Position numbers and translations under genes: made by a program
From: Prochlorococcus sp. AG-459-E08
GTDB taxonomy: Bacteria > Cyanobacteriota > Cyanobacteriia > PCC-6307 > Cyanobiaceae
Direction: 5' to 3'
DNA length: 33,922 nt
Assembly: GCA_003209425.1 (NCBI GenBank)
Contig: QCRB01000011.1
Coordinates: forward strand, 1 to 33,922
Notes under the pieces: generated by a model
The model's input: the letters and a program-made list of their open reading frames with translations, nothing else
What the model was told of the DNA's origin: nothing
The model's database searches: none
Shown: positions 1-7,921 of the stretch, one piece after another
Position numbering within the stretch: the stretch's first letter is position 1
Layout: every line of letters begins with the position of its first letter

Positions 1-917
1 TTAGATTTGAGAGACAATCTGTGATCATGGGAGTTAGTTCCGGCATTGGTAGACCTGAAGTAGAGGCCGAACTTCCTAAGAGAGATCAATTACCAAATGA
101 TAATTACAGAGCAAATGCAACATTCAAAGTATTTCTGAAAGAAGTTAGCGAAATAGCCAGAAAAGGACCTCAACTTTTCGTAAGTAGAGCAAATGCAGGT
201 TTAGTGGTTTATTTATTTGAAAACGAGGTGCCAGAAATACAAGAGGGTACAGTAAAAATTGTTGCTGTTTCAAGAGAAGCAAACCCTCCTTCAAGAGCAG
301 TTGGACCAAGAACAAAAGTAGCTGTTGATAGCGTTGAACAAGAAGTTGACCCCGTTGGTGCCTGTATTGGAGCTAGAGGAGCAAGAATTCAACAGGTAGT
401 TAATGAATTAAGAGGAGAGAAAATTGATGTTATTAAATGGTCATCTGATCCAATACAGTATATTTTGAATTCTTTAAGTCCTGCGAAAGTTGATCTAGTA
501 AGACTCGTTGACCCAGCTGGTCAACATGCGCACGTATTAGTTCCTCCTGATCAATTGAGTCTTGCGATTGGAAGAGAAGGTCAAAATGTCAGACTTGCCG
601 CAAGGTTAACTGGTTGGAAAATTGATGTTAAAAACTCGCATGAATATGATCAGGAAGCAGAAGATGCAGAAGTCTCTAAATTAATTATTCAAAGGGAGGA
701 TGAAGAGAATCTACAGAGAGAAGCTGAGCTAAGACTCGAAGCGGAACAAGCTGAGCGTGCTGCAGAAGATGCAAGATTAAGAGAACTATATCCTCTTCCT
801 GAAGATGAACAAGAATATGGAGAAGAACAATTCGAAGGAGAAGCTTTCTCAGGAAATGATCAATTCGAGACAGCTCAAGATAGTGAAATAGCCCCTAAAG
901 AGGAGAGAACACGGTGA
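1..917 (+). CDS. nusA: Transcription elongation/termination factor NusA (3' part, 5' end outside window)
   Basis: The reading frame is open from base 3, so the gene enters from the left. The visible protein covers the end of the S1 region, two KH domains and an acidic tail. The first KH domain holds the family motif DPVGACIGARGARIQ (about 348-395), and the second holds LAIGREGQNVRLA (about 561-600). NusA binds RNA polymerase and nascent RNA and modulates pausing, termination and antitermination. After the second KH domain come about 85 residues very rich in Glu, Gln and Asp (about 650-914), without the repeated C-terminal acidic domains of enterobacterial NusA. The TGA stop overlaps the GTG start of the next gene (GTGA), so translation is probably coupled. 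Order nusA-ylxR-infB is the classical operon. The Met at base 21 is internal, not the true start. Confidence 0.96.
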   Translation, partial: RFERQSVIMGVSSGIGRPEVEAELPKRDQLPNDNYRANATFKVFLKEVSEIARKGPQLFVSRANAGLVVYLFENEVPEIQEGTVKIVAVSREANPPSRAVGPRTKVAVDSVEQEVDPVGACIGARGARIQQVVNELRGEKIDVIKWSSDPIQYILNSLSPAKVDLVRLVDPAGQHAHVLVPPDQLSLAIGREGQNVRLAARLTGWKIDVKNSHEYDQEAEDAEVSKLIIQREDEENLQREAELRLEAEQAERAAEDARLRELYPLPEDEQEYGEEQFEGEAFSGNDQFETAQDSEIAPKEERTR

Positions 918-1195
918 TACAACAAACCTCTGTCATGCGTATATGCATTTCATGTAGAAAAACATATGACAGGAAAAATCTTTTAAAGATTACAAAAGAT
1001 CATAAGCAAGGCATTATGTTGCAAAAGGGGATGGGTCGATCAGCCTACATTTGCAAGTCAAAAAAATGTTACTCAGATTCGAAAATCAAGAAAAAGCTTC
1101 AAAAAGCTTTAAAAACAACTTTAGAACCTGAATTTTTTGATATTTTTGAAAAAGAAATTGCAATCCATGATTCCAATCCCAATAAGGGAATATAA
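914..1195 (+). CDS. ylxR: YlxR-family RNA-binding protein (DUF448)
   Basis: A 93-residue basic protein with the family hallmark MRICISCRKTYDRKNLLKI near the N-terminus, followed by the GRSAYICKSKKCY segment. YlxR proteins are small, nucleic-acid-binding and nearly always lie between nusA and infB, as here; a role in RNase P modulation or transcription is described for some members. The GTG at 914 overlaps the nusA stop by four bases, which favours coupled translation. The alternative is ATG at 935, which starts exactly at the conserved block and would give 86 residues. A 47-bp spacer separates it from infB. Confidence 0.9.
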   Translation: MIQQTSVMRICISCRKTYDRKNLLKITKDHKQGIMLQKGMGRSAYICKSKKCYSDSKIKKKLQKALKTTLEPEFFDIFEKEIAIHDSNPNKGI

Positions 1196-1242
1196 TTAAA
1201 TTAATTCCTATTTAATTTTAAAAAGAGTAAAAATCAGATTAA

Positions 1243-4200
1243 ATGACTATCAGCGATAAAATCAGAATTTACGAACTTTCTAGAGATCTAAATCTGGAAA
1301 ATAAAGATATATTGGATGCCGCTCAAAAACTTTCAATTTCAGTAAAAAGCCATAGCAGTTCTATTAGTGCAGAAGACGCAAAAAAAATAAAAAATCTTAT
1401 TAATAAAAAGAATCCAGATAAAAAAATACTTTCAATTAATAAAGGTTCAATTAAAAAAGATAATTACAAACAAAACAAAGAAGATCAATCTTCTGTTATC
1501 TCTTCTTTAAAGGAAAAACCTTCTCAAGATAATTTAACAAAGAAGCCATTATTGATAAAGCCTCTAAATAAGCCTGAGAATTTAAAAAAAATTTCAAATC
1601 AACCTAAATATCCCAATAAAGCAAGTAACATAAATCATTCACGCTCTCAAGGAAGTCTACGAAATCAGAATTCAAATAATATTAACTCACAAACTTTCAT
1701 ACAAGATAAAAAAAATCTCAAAAATAACACAACACCTCCAATCAAAAGTCCAGTTAAACCCCCTTTACAACTAATTGCAAAGCCTAAAAATATCAATAAT
1801 AATGTCAAACCTAATGAATCTTCCAAAAACATCTACAACTCAAGTGATAAGAAAAAACTATCAAACAAAACTGATCAAACTATTAGCAAACCTAAAACAA
1901 AAAATTTTAATAATAGAACTAACACTCCTGAGTTAGTTGGAGCTCCTATAAGAAGAAACGATTTAAATCTACATACTAATAAACAAAATAATAATAAACA
2001 AAACAATTCTTTTAATCAAAATACCCCTAATAGAGCTGGCATGCCTAATAGGCCGGGTATCTCCAATAGAACCGGGGCTCCCAACAGACCTGCTATGCCC
2101 AATAGGCCGGGTATCTCCAATAGAACTGGTGCTCCCAATAGAACTGGCGCTCCTAATAGAACTGGTGCTCCCAATAGAACTGGGGCTCCCAATAGAACTG
2201 GTGCTCCCAATAGAACTGGTGCTCCTAATAGAACTGGCGCTCCTAATAGAACTGGTGCTCCCAATAGAACTGGTGCTCCCAATAGAACTGGTGCTCCCAA
2301 TAGATCTGGGGGTCCTAATAATCCTAGAGGAAATTTCAGACAAAGTAATTCTGTTAAACAAAGTGAATTTAATAAGCCTGGTTCTAAATTCAATGCACAA
2401 AGGGCCTCTGGGATTAGGAAGCCAGTATCTCCTAATGAGCTTTTGCAACTTCGAAAAACAAATAAATCTGCGACAGAAAATGTAGGTGTAAATAAAAATG
2501 AAAAACAAAATATTGATTCACCTAAACAGAAAGTAAAAGCTCCTAATAACCGTCCAAACGCTACCCCAAGTTCCAAAAAACTTCCTCATAGGACATTTTC
2601 AAATAATTCAAAAAAACCAGGAAGGACAGATTGGGACGATAGCGCAAAACTAGAAGCATTGAGAAATAAAAATCCCCAGAAACAAAGACAGAAAGTTCAC
2701 ATTATAGGGGAGAATGAGGACTCATTAACATCTGAGATCAGTGGATACTCAGGTGAAAAAATTTCAATATTGTCAGCAAGTTTAGCTCGTCCAAAGAGAG
2801 AAAAATCTGATGAGACTAAATCTCAGAAATCCACAAAACAATTTAAAAAGAAGAAAAAAGAATCCACCAAGCAAAGGCAGAAAAGAAGAGCTATGGAATT
2901 AAAAGCTGCTAAAGAGGCAAAACAAGTAAGACCTGAGATGATAATAGTTCCCGAAGACAATTTAACAGTTCAGGAATTAGCTGATAAGTTAAGTCTTGAA
3001 AGTTCTGAAATAATTAAATCTCTTTTCTTCAAAGGAATAACGGCAACTGTTACTCAAACACTAGACTTGGCAACTATCGAAACAGTAGCAGAAGAATTTG
3101 GAGTTCCTGTTTTGCAAGATGATATCCAAGAGGCTGCTGAGAAAACAGTAGATATGATCGAATCTGATGATATTAACAGTCTTATAAAAAGGCCACCTGT
3201 CATTACAGTAATGGGTCATGTAGATCATGGCAAAACCAGTCTGTTAGATTCCATCAGAGAATCAAGAGTCGCTTCTGGAGAAGCCGGAGGAATAACTCAA
3301 CATATTGGAGCTTATCAAGTTGAATTTGAACATGAATCTAAAAATAAAAAATTAACTTTTCTTGATACCCCTGGTCATGAAGCCTTTACAGCGATGAGGG
3401 CTAGAGGTACAAAAGTTACTGACGTAGCTGTTCTTGTAGTAGCCGCAGATGATGGTTGCAGACCCCAAACACTTGAGGCTATTAGCCACGCACGAGCTGC
3501 AAAAGTCCCGATTGTTGTCGCAATTAATAAAATTGATAAAGAAGGCGCATCTGCAGAAAGAGTTAAGCAAGAACTATCAGAAAAAGATTTAATTGCTGAA
3601 GATTGGGGAGGAGACACCGTAATGGTTCCAGTAAGTGCGATCAAAAAACAAAACATTGATAAATTGCTAGAAATGATTTTATTAGTTTCTGAAGTTGAAG
3701 ATTTACAAGCTAATCCTGATAGATCAGCCAAGGGCACTGTTATTGAAGCTCACCTTGATAAAGCCAAAGGTCCTGTAGCTACATTGTTAGTACAAAATGG
3801 TACCTTAAAATCTGGAGATGTTTTGGCCGCAGGTTCAGTTCTTGGAAAAATTCGAGCAATGGTTGATGAACATGGTAATAGAATTAAAAAAGCAGGTCCA
3901 TCATTCCCAGTTGAAGCACTTGGATTCAGCGAAGTACCGACAGCGGGTGATGAATTTGAAGTATACCCTGACGAGAAAACTGCTCGAGCTATTGTCGGAG
4001 ATAGAGCCACAGATGCGAGAGCTACAAAATTAGCTCAGCAAATGGCCTCTAGAAGAGTTAGCTTATCATCCTTATCAACTCAAGCAAATGATGGCGAATT
4101 AAAAGAACTAAACTTAATCCTTAAAGCCGATGTTCAAGGTAGTGTTGAAGCGATATTAGGATCACTTGAACAATTACCAAAAAATGAAGTTCAAGTCAGG

Positions 4201-4716
4201 GTTCTACTCTCTGCCCCCGGAGAAATCACCGAGACAGATATAGATCTAGCAGCTGCGTCAGGGTCAGTAATTATTGGGTTTAACACATCATTGGCATCTG
4301 GAGCAAAGAAAGCTGCTGATGCTAATAATGTCGATATAAGAGAATATGAAGTAATTTATAAACTTTTAGAAGATATTCAATTAGCTATGGAAGGACTACT
4401 AGACCCTGATCTAGTTGAAGAATCATTGGGTAAAGCTGAAGTTCGGGCAATATTTGCAGTTGGTAAAGGAGCTATTGCTGGCTGTTATATACAAACTGGC
4501 AAATTACAACGTAATTGTTCTCTTAGGGTTATTAGATCAGATAAAGTAATTTTTGAGGGGAATTTAGACTCACTCAAAAGATCAAAAGATGATGTTAAAG
4601 AGGTAAATACAGGATTTGAATGCGGAGTTGGTTGTGATAAATTTTCTTCTTGGACAGAGGGAGACATAATAGAGGCATTCAAATTTGTTACGAAAAAGAG
4701 GACATTATCTCAATAA
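1243..4716 (+). CDS. infB: Translation initiation factor IF-2 with long repetitive N-terminal region
   Basis: A 1157-residue IF-2, the GTPase that brings initiator fMet-tRNA to the 30S subunit and promotes subunit joining. An IF2-N-type domain is at residues 1-50 ([19 protein letters not shown]). A long low-complexity Asn/Lys/Pro/Arg region follows to about 560, then a second IF2-N-like segment at about 567-618. The GTPase domain starts at about 650, with P-loop GHVDHGKT (658-665), DTPGH (708-712) and NKID (762-765). The C-terminal beta-barrel and initiator-tRNA-binding domains run to the end. The linker contains 16 hexapeptide units (263-358). The catalytic part looks intact. The ATG at 1243 follows the YlxR stop closely, and no Shine-Dalgarno is evident. 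Confidence 0.98.
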   Translation: MTISDKIRIYELSRDLNLENKDILDAAQKLSISVKSHSSSISAEDAKKIKNLINKKNPDKKILSINKGSIKKDNYKQNKEDQSSVISSLKEKPSQDNLTKKPLLIKPLNKPENLKKISNQPKYPNKASNINHSRSQGSLRNQNSNNINSQTFIQDKKNLKNNTTPPIKSPVKPPLQLIAKPKNINNNVKPNESSKNIYNSSDKKKLSNKTDQTISKPKTKNFNNRTNTPELVGAPIRRNDLNLHTNKQNNNKQNNSFNQNTPNRAGMPNRPGISNRTGAPNRPAMPNRPGISNRTGAPNRTGAPNRTGAPNRTGAPNRTGAPNRTGAPNRTGAPNRTGAPNRTGAPNRTGAPNRSGGPNNPRGNFRQSNSVKQSEFNKPGSKFNAQRASGIRKPVSPNELLQLRKTNKSATENVGVNKNEKQNIDSPKQKVKAPNNRPNATPSSKKLPHRTFSNNSKKPGRTDWDDSAKLEALRNKNPQKQRQKVHIIGENEDSLTSEISGYSGEKISILSASLARPKREKSDETKSQKSTKQFKKKKKESTKQRQKRRAMELKAAKEAKQVRPEMIIVPEDNLTVQELADKLSLESSEIIKSLFFKGITATVTQTLDLATIETVAEEFGVPVLQDDIQEAAEKTVDMIESDDINSLIKRPPVITVMGHVDHGKTSLLDSIRESRVASGEAGGITQHIGAYQVEFEHESKNKKLTFLDTPGHEAFTAMRARGTKVTDVAVLVVAADDGCRPQTLEAISHARAAKVPIVVAINKIDKEGASAERVKQELSEKDLIAEDWGGDTVMVPVSAIKKQNIDKLLEMILLVSEVEDLQANPDRSAKGTVIEAHLDKAKGPVATLLVQNGTLKSGDVLAAGSVLGKIRAMVDEHGNRIKKAGPSFPVEALGFSEVPTAGDEFEVYPDEKTARAIVGDRATDARATKLAQQMASRRVSLSSLSTQANDGELKELNLILKADVQGSVEAILGSLEQLPKNEVQVRVLLSAPGEITETDIDLAAASGSVIIGFNTSLASGAKKAADANNVDIREYEVIYKLLEDIQLAMEGLLDPDLVEESLGKAEVRAIFAVGKGAIAGCYIQTGKLQRNCSLRVIRSDKVIFEGNLDSLKRSKDDVKEVNTGFECGVGCDKFSSWTEGDIIEAFKFVTKKRTLSQ
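2029..2316 (+). repeat. In-frame 18-bp tandem repeat in infB (16 units, core of 10 NRTGAP)
   Basis: Sixteen consecutive 18-bp units encode six-residue repeats. Five degenerate units come first ([30 protein letters not shown]), then ten units NRTGAP from 2119 to 2298, then NRSGGP. Core units differ only at silent third positions (GGT/GGC/GGG and CCC/CCT). Positions 2047-2082 and 2101-2136 are also near-duplicates, so a larger segment was copied as well. The near-identity points to recent slippage or unequal exchange. Because unit length is a multiple of three, copy-number change keeps the frame. Confidence 0.97.
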
Positions 4717-4740
4717 CTTAACAACTTGATATTGAATCTA

Positions 4741-4977
4741 TCAATCTTTATTCCTGTCAAAGAATAATAAACTAGGAAATACTAAACAAGCACCAAGTTG
4801 TATAAGCAGGTTATTTTGCTGGATTTCATTTCCACTTGCAAATTTGGAAATCATTATCATAAGACCTAAAAATGCCGAACCTGTAAAAGCTATCCACAAA
4901 ATTCTTCTTAAGCCTTTGAACGGAGTCTGGGTTTCCTTTAACAACTTCTTTTTTAATTCAGGATCAATTTTTGACAT
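4741..4977 (-). CDS. Small membrane protein, DUF3493-like (LPA1/Rep27 C-terminal-type domain)
   Basis: About 78 residues starting MSKIDPELKKKLLKE. A basic N-terminus leads to the TPFKGLRRILWIAF motif, a first membrane segment (about residues 26-47) and a second near the C-terminus (LLIQLGACLVFPSLLFF), ending in a charged tail. The pattern of a short charged start, a P-x-x-G-L-R-R signature and two membrane helices matches, from memory, the DUF3493 family of cyanobacteria and the C-terminal domain of plant and algal LPA1/Rep27, which assists photosystem II assembly. Function here is inferred only. The ATG at 4977 is preferred over an in-frame TTG at 4989. It converges with infB across a 24-bp gap. 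Confidence 0.7.
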   Translation of the reverse strand: MSKIDPELKKKLLKETQTPFKGLRRILWIAFTGSAFLGLMIMISKFASGNEIQQNNLLIQLGACLVFPSLLFFDRNKD

Positions 4978-5033
4978 CAAAGGTTTCAATTATAAACTTA
5001 AGTCTATATGAAAATATTTAAAATCATAATTTT

Positions 5034-5105
5034 GCCGATATAGCTCAGCGGAAGAGCAACTGTCTCGTAAACAGTAGGTCATTGGTTCAATTCCAATTAT
5101 CGGCA
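5034..5105 (+). tRNA. tRNA-Thr (anticodon CGT)
   Basis: A full cloverleaf can be drawn. The acceptor stem GCCGATA pairs with TATCGGC and the discriminator base is A at 5105. The D stem is GCTC/GAGC. The anticodon stem ACTGT/ACAGT encloses loop CTCGTAA with anticodon CGT, which reads ACG Thr codons. The T stem ATTGG/CCAAT encloses TTCAATT. CCA is not encoded in the gene. Length is 72 nt. It lies immediately upstream of a membrane glycosyltransferase gene. Confidence 0.95.
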
Positions 5106-5123
5106 TTTAAAAAGAAAAAAACA

Positions 5124-6677
5124 ATGATTAATAGAACTTTAAAATTCAAAAATATTTTTAAAATATTTATTTTTTTTCCTCTAATATTTTATTTCGGCAA
5201 AAGAAGTTATATTGCTTTTGATGAGGGTTTTTATGCCTTACAAGCTAGATGGATATTGGATAAAGGTAACTGGATAGTTCCTTTATGGTGGGATAAATAT
5301 GTTTTAGATAGAACAATAGGATTACAGTTTTTAATTGGGAAGTCACAAGAAATATTTGGGAGAAATATGTTTGCCGCATATATACCCACAACAACTGCTG
5401 CAATATTGATGCTATTTATTACGTACAAATTACATGAAGAATTTTTTGATAAAAAATATGCAATTTTTTCTCCACTTATACTTGCCACTACATATCTTTG
5501 GTTTGACTACTCGCACTTAGCTACTCAAGATATTATTTATTCGTGTTTAGTTACCTTAGGAATATTTTCTTTAGTAAAAATAAAAGATAAAGGAAACAAA
5601 TTTTATATTTTGCTTTTTGGTATTTGGATTGGTTTGTCTTTTATGATGAAGACTTTTCTAGTAATTGTACCTTTAATATCTCTACTACCATATTTATTTT
5701 TTAAAAAAAATATTTTTTTCAGTAAATTTTTTTGGCTTGGATTACTAATAGGATTTATTCCGTATTTAATTTGGTCGTTTTCTATAAATATTTATTTAGA
5801 GAAAAATATTATTTTTTACTTAGTTGAAAAATTTTCGATACTCTCTAATAAAAATACTTTTACAAATCCTTTCTACTATTATTTTTGGAATATTCCAGCA
5901 ACATATCTACCATGGAGTATTTTTTCAATTGTTGGAGTAATTTACAATCTATATAAAAATAAAGAGAATAAATTTTTACTTTCCTTTTTCCCTCTAATAT
6001 TAATAGGAATTCTGAGTATTTTTTCTACAAAAACACCCTACTATACTCTTCAAATCTCATCTATCTTTACACTAAATACTTATACAGGAATAAAATATTT
6101 ATTTAATTCAAAAAGTTTTAAACTAATTTTTATATTTATAACATCAAGAATAGTTCCATTTTTTATAATCTCTCTGAGTTTCACATATTATTTTTTCTTT
6201 AAGAATATAAGCAACTTTAATTTTAAGGAAAATACTTTTCTATTACTTGGATTATTATTTTTCGGGTTATCTTGGTCATTTATAAAAGATACAAAGTCAT
6301 TCACACAATTATTAATAACTCTCATTATTGGGCCGTACTTATTAACAACATTTCTTTTGCAATCAGGATTATTTACCGATAGATCAAGAGAGCTAAGAGA
6401 AAAAATGGAATACGTATCATCACTTGAAATCATAAAAAATCAAGAGATAAAGGTAGATAAAAGTGGAATAAAAAATTCTGGATCTCAATCAAAAATCATA
6501 AGAATTGCACTATTAACTCCTATATTAGGGGACAGCATAGATAGTATTGATCAGTTAAACAAATCTGAATTATCATGGACAACTGAATTGAAAGAAATAA
6601 AAAAAAATAATTTTGCCTATGAAGTTTTATATGAAAACAAAATTTTAAATCCATGGAAATTAATAATAAGAAAGTAA
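5124..6677 (+). CDS. ArnT/PMT-like integral membrane glycosyltransferase
   Basis: About 517 residues with many hydrophobic stretches consistent with roughly ten or more membrane helices. Near the N-terminus is the signature AFDEGFYALQARWIL, with an Asp-Glu pair (D33, E34) in the first periplasmic loop. This is the catalytic-site pattern of GT-C enzymes related to ArnT and protein O-mannosyltransferases, which move a sugar from a polyprenyl-phosphate donor onto lipid or protein on the periplasmic side. A soluble charged region occurs near residues 425-517. The ATG at 5124 is chosen because the longer in-frame start at 5082 lies inside tRNA-Thr. The gene is visibly AT-rich with many A and T runs. 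The true acceptor is unknown; it precedes a family 2 glycosyltransferase by 45 bp, suggesting joint surface-glycan work. Confidence 0.8.
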   Translation: MINRTLKFKNIFKIFIFFPLIFYFGKRSYIAFDEGFYALQARWILDKGNWIVPLWWDKYVLDRTIGLQFLIGKSQEIFGRNMFAAYIPTTTAAILMLFITYKLHEEFFDKKYAIFSPLILATTYLWFDYSHLATQDIIYSCLVTLGIFSLVKIKDKGNKFYILLFGIWIGLSFMMKTFLVIVPLISLLPYLFFKKNIFFSKFFWLGLLIGFIPYLIWSFSINIYLEKNIIFYLVEKFSILSNKNTFTNPFYYYFWNIPATYLPWSIFSIVGVIYNLYKNKENKFLLSFFPLILIGILSIFSTKTPYYTLQISSIFTLNTYTGIKYLFNSKSFKLIFIFITSRIVPFFIISLSFTYYFFFKNISNFNFKENTFLLLGLLFFGLSWSFIKDTKSFTQLLITLIIGPYLLTTFLLQSGLFTDRSRELREKMEYVSSLEIIKNQEIKVDKSGIKNSGSQSKIIRIALLTPILGDSIDSIDQLNKSELSWTTELKEIKKNNFAYEVLYENKILNPWKLIIRK

Positions 6678-6722
6678 ATGATCCCTATATACTAAAGTGG
6701 CTTTATCAAACTTTATAGAGTA

Positions 6723-7814
6723 ATGAAATCTGTTAATACTTGGAACTTAACCAACAATAAACTTCATCAATTATTTAAAGATAATAACGAATTTATTTCA
6801 ATTAAAGTTAGGGGTAATACTTGGGAACCAATAACTAGATGGCTAAGATTTGATTCAAGGGTTTTTAGAGAAACCACTAGCAAAGCACGAATAACTTTAT
6901 GCGATATTGAATCTCTAGCAGAAATTTATAATTATAGATCTATTAGATGGAAAGCAAAAAAATTAACACCTTTACCAACCAAACAAATTCCAGAATCTTT
7001 AAAAAATATTTTGCGTAAAGTTCCCATGATCAAACAGCTTGCTTACGAACTTGAAATATTTTTTTATAAATATAATGAAAATATTTCTGATCATTTAATC
7101 TCTATTGTAATTCCTGCACGTAATGAGGCTGGTAATAAACAACTATTTATAGATGCACTTAATAAATTCAAGAAAATACCAAATAAATTAGAAATTATAT
7201 TTGTTGAAGGTAATAGCAATGATAATACATATGATATTCTTCAAGAGTTAAAAGAAAATTACTCAGATACGTTCAAGATATCTCTTTTAAAACAAACTTC
7301 TAAAGGAAAGAAAAATGCAGTTGTGGAGGGATTCAATATTTCTACAGGCGGAACTCTCGCCATAATTGATAGTGATTTCACTGTGGATATTGATGACAGT
7401 ATTGCAGCAATTATGGAATCAACGAAAAATGAAAATATTCTAATTAATTGTTCGCGCACAACTTTCCCAATGGAAAAAGATGCTATGAGATGGGCTAATT
7501 ATATAGGCAATAGACTCTTTGCAATTTTTTTATCAATTCTCATAAATAAGCCCGTATCAGATTCGCTTTGTGGAACAAAAATTTTTTCAAGAAAATTCTT
7601 TAAACTTATGAAAAAAAATGGGAGTTGGGATTCAAAGTCTGATCCATTTGGAGATTTCACAATAATATTTGAAGCTGCAAATAATAATATAAAAATACTA
7701 AATTATCCCGTTAGATATTACGCCAGAAAATCTGGAGCACCAAATATATCTAGATGGATCGATGGATTAAAACTTCTCAAAGTATGTTGGCTTTATATGA
7801 TTTCCGATATTTGA
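6723..7814 (+). CDS. Family 2 glycosyltransferase with a methyltransferase-like N-terminal remnant
   Basis: The 363-residue protein has a GT-A type glycosyltransferase domain from about residue 122. Visible marks are LISIVIPARNEAGN, a VEGNSNDNTY segment in place of the usual D-G-S-x-D, a donor-site IIDSDF (DxD-like), and DSLCGTKIF downstream. The first 120 residues are not GT2. Their end (about residues 55-115: CDIESLAEIYNYRSIRW, then PLPTKQIPESLKNILRKVP) resembles the C-terminal part of the class I SAM methyltransferase found in known bifunctional methyltransferase/GT2 proteins. The SAM-binding motif itself is absent. It probably transfers a sugar to a lipid carrier or glycan; donor and acceptor are unknown. 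It lies 45 bp after the ArnT-like gene, likely co-transcribed. Confidence 0.82.
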   Translation: MKSVNTWNLTNNKLHQLFKDNNEFISIKVRGNTWEPITRWLRFDSRVFRETTSKARITLCDIESLAEIYNYRSIRWKAKKLTPLPTKQIPESLKNILRKVPMIKQLAYELEIFFYKYNENISDHLISIVIPARNEAGNKQLFIDALNKFKKIPNKLEIIFVEGNSNDNTYDILQELKENYSDTFKISLLKQTSKGKKNAVVEGFNISTGGTLAIIDSDFTVDIDDSIAAIMESTKNENILINCSRTTFPMEKDAMRWANYIGNRLFAIFLSILINKPVSDSLCGTKIFSRKFFKLMKKNGSWDSKSDPFGDFTIIFEAANNNIKILNYPVRYYARKSGAPNISRWIDGLKLLKVCWLYMISDI

Positions 7815-7883
7815 ATTTAAATAATTTTCAAAAGTATTTTCTAAAGATTTTTAATTTCGCCAAATTAGTAATAAAATAGTTAG

Positions 7884-7913
7884 ATTCTATATGAATAGAA
7901 ATTCATTTAGAAT
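7884..7913 (+). promoter_or_regulatory. Hairpin directly upstream of the radical SAM start codon
   Basis: Inverted repeat ATTCTAT-ATGAAT-AGAA-ATTCAT-TTAGAAT: 12 base pairs with one internal T-T mismatch and a four-base loop, ending 8 bases before the ATG at 7922. Its position would place the ribosome-entry region next to or inside a stem-loop. It could also be a DNA dyad for a regulator. The arms are AT-rich, so folding stability is modest. There is no following T run, so it is not an intrinsic terminator. Confidence 0.5.
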
Positions 7914-7921
7914 TAAATGGC

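Noticed and set aside
2119-2298. Regular repeats resembling a CRISPR array
   Set aside because: Units are contiguous with no unique spacers and are in frame inside infB.
1969-2576. Long open frames on the minus strand and in another plus frame across the infB repeats
   Set aside because: They arise because an 18-bp repeat without stops keeps all frames open; their translations are simple Leu/Gly/Ser/Ile repeats and infB explains the region.
5085-5105. tRNA-Thr 3' end as an integration (att) site
   Set aside because: I found no second copy of the tRNA 3' end downstream and no integrase gene.
5082-5123. N-terminal extension of the ArnT-like protein
   Set aside because: The extra 14 codons lie in the 3' half of tRNA-Thr and beyond; ATG at 5124 gives a natural start.
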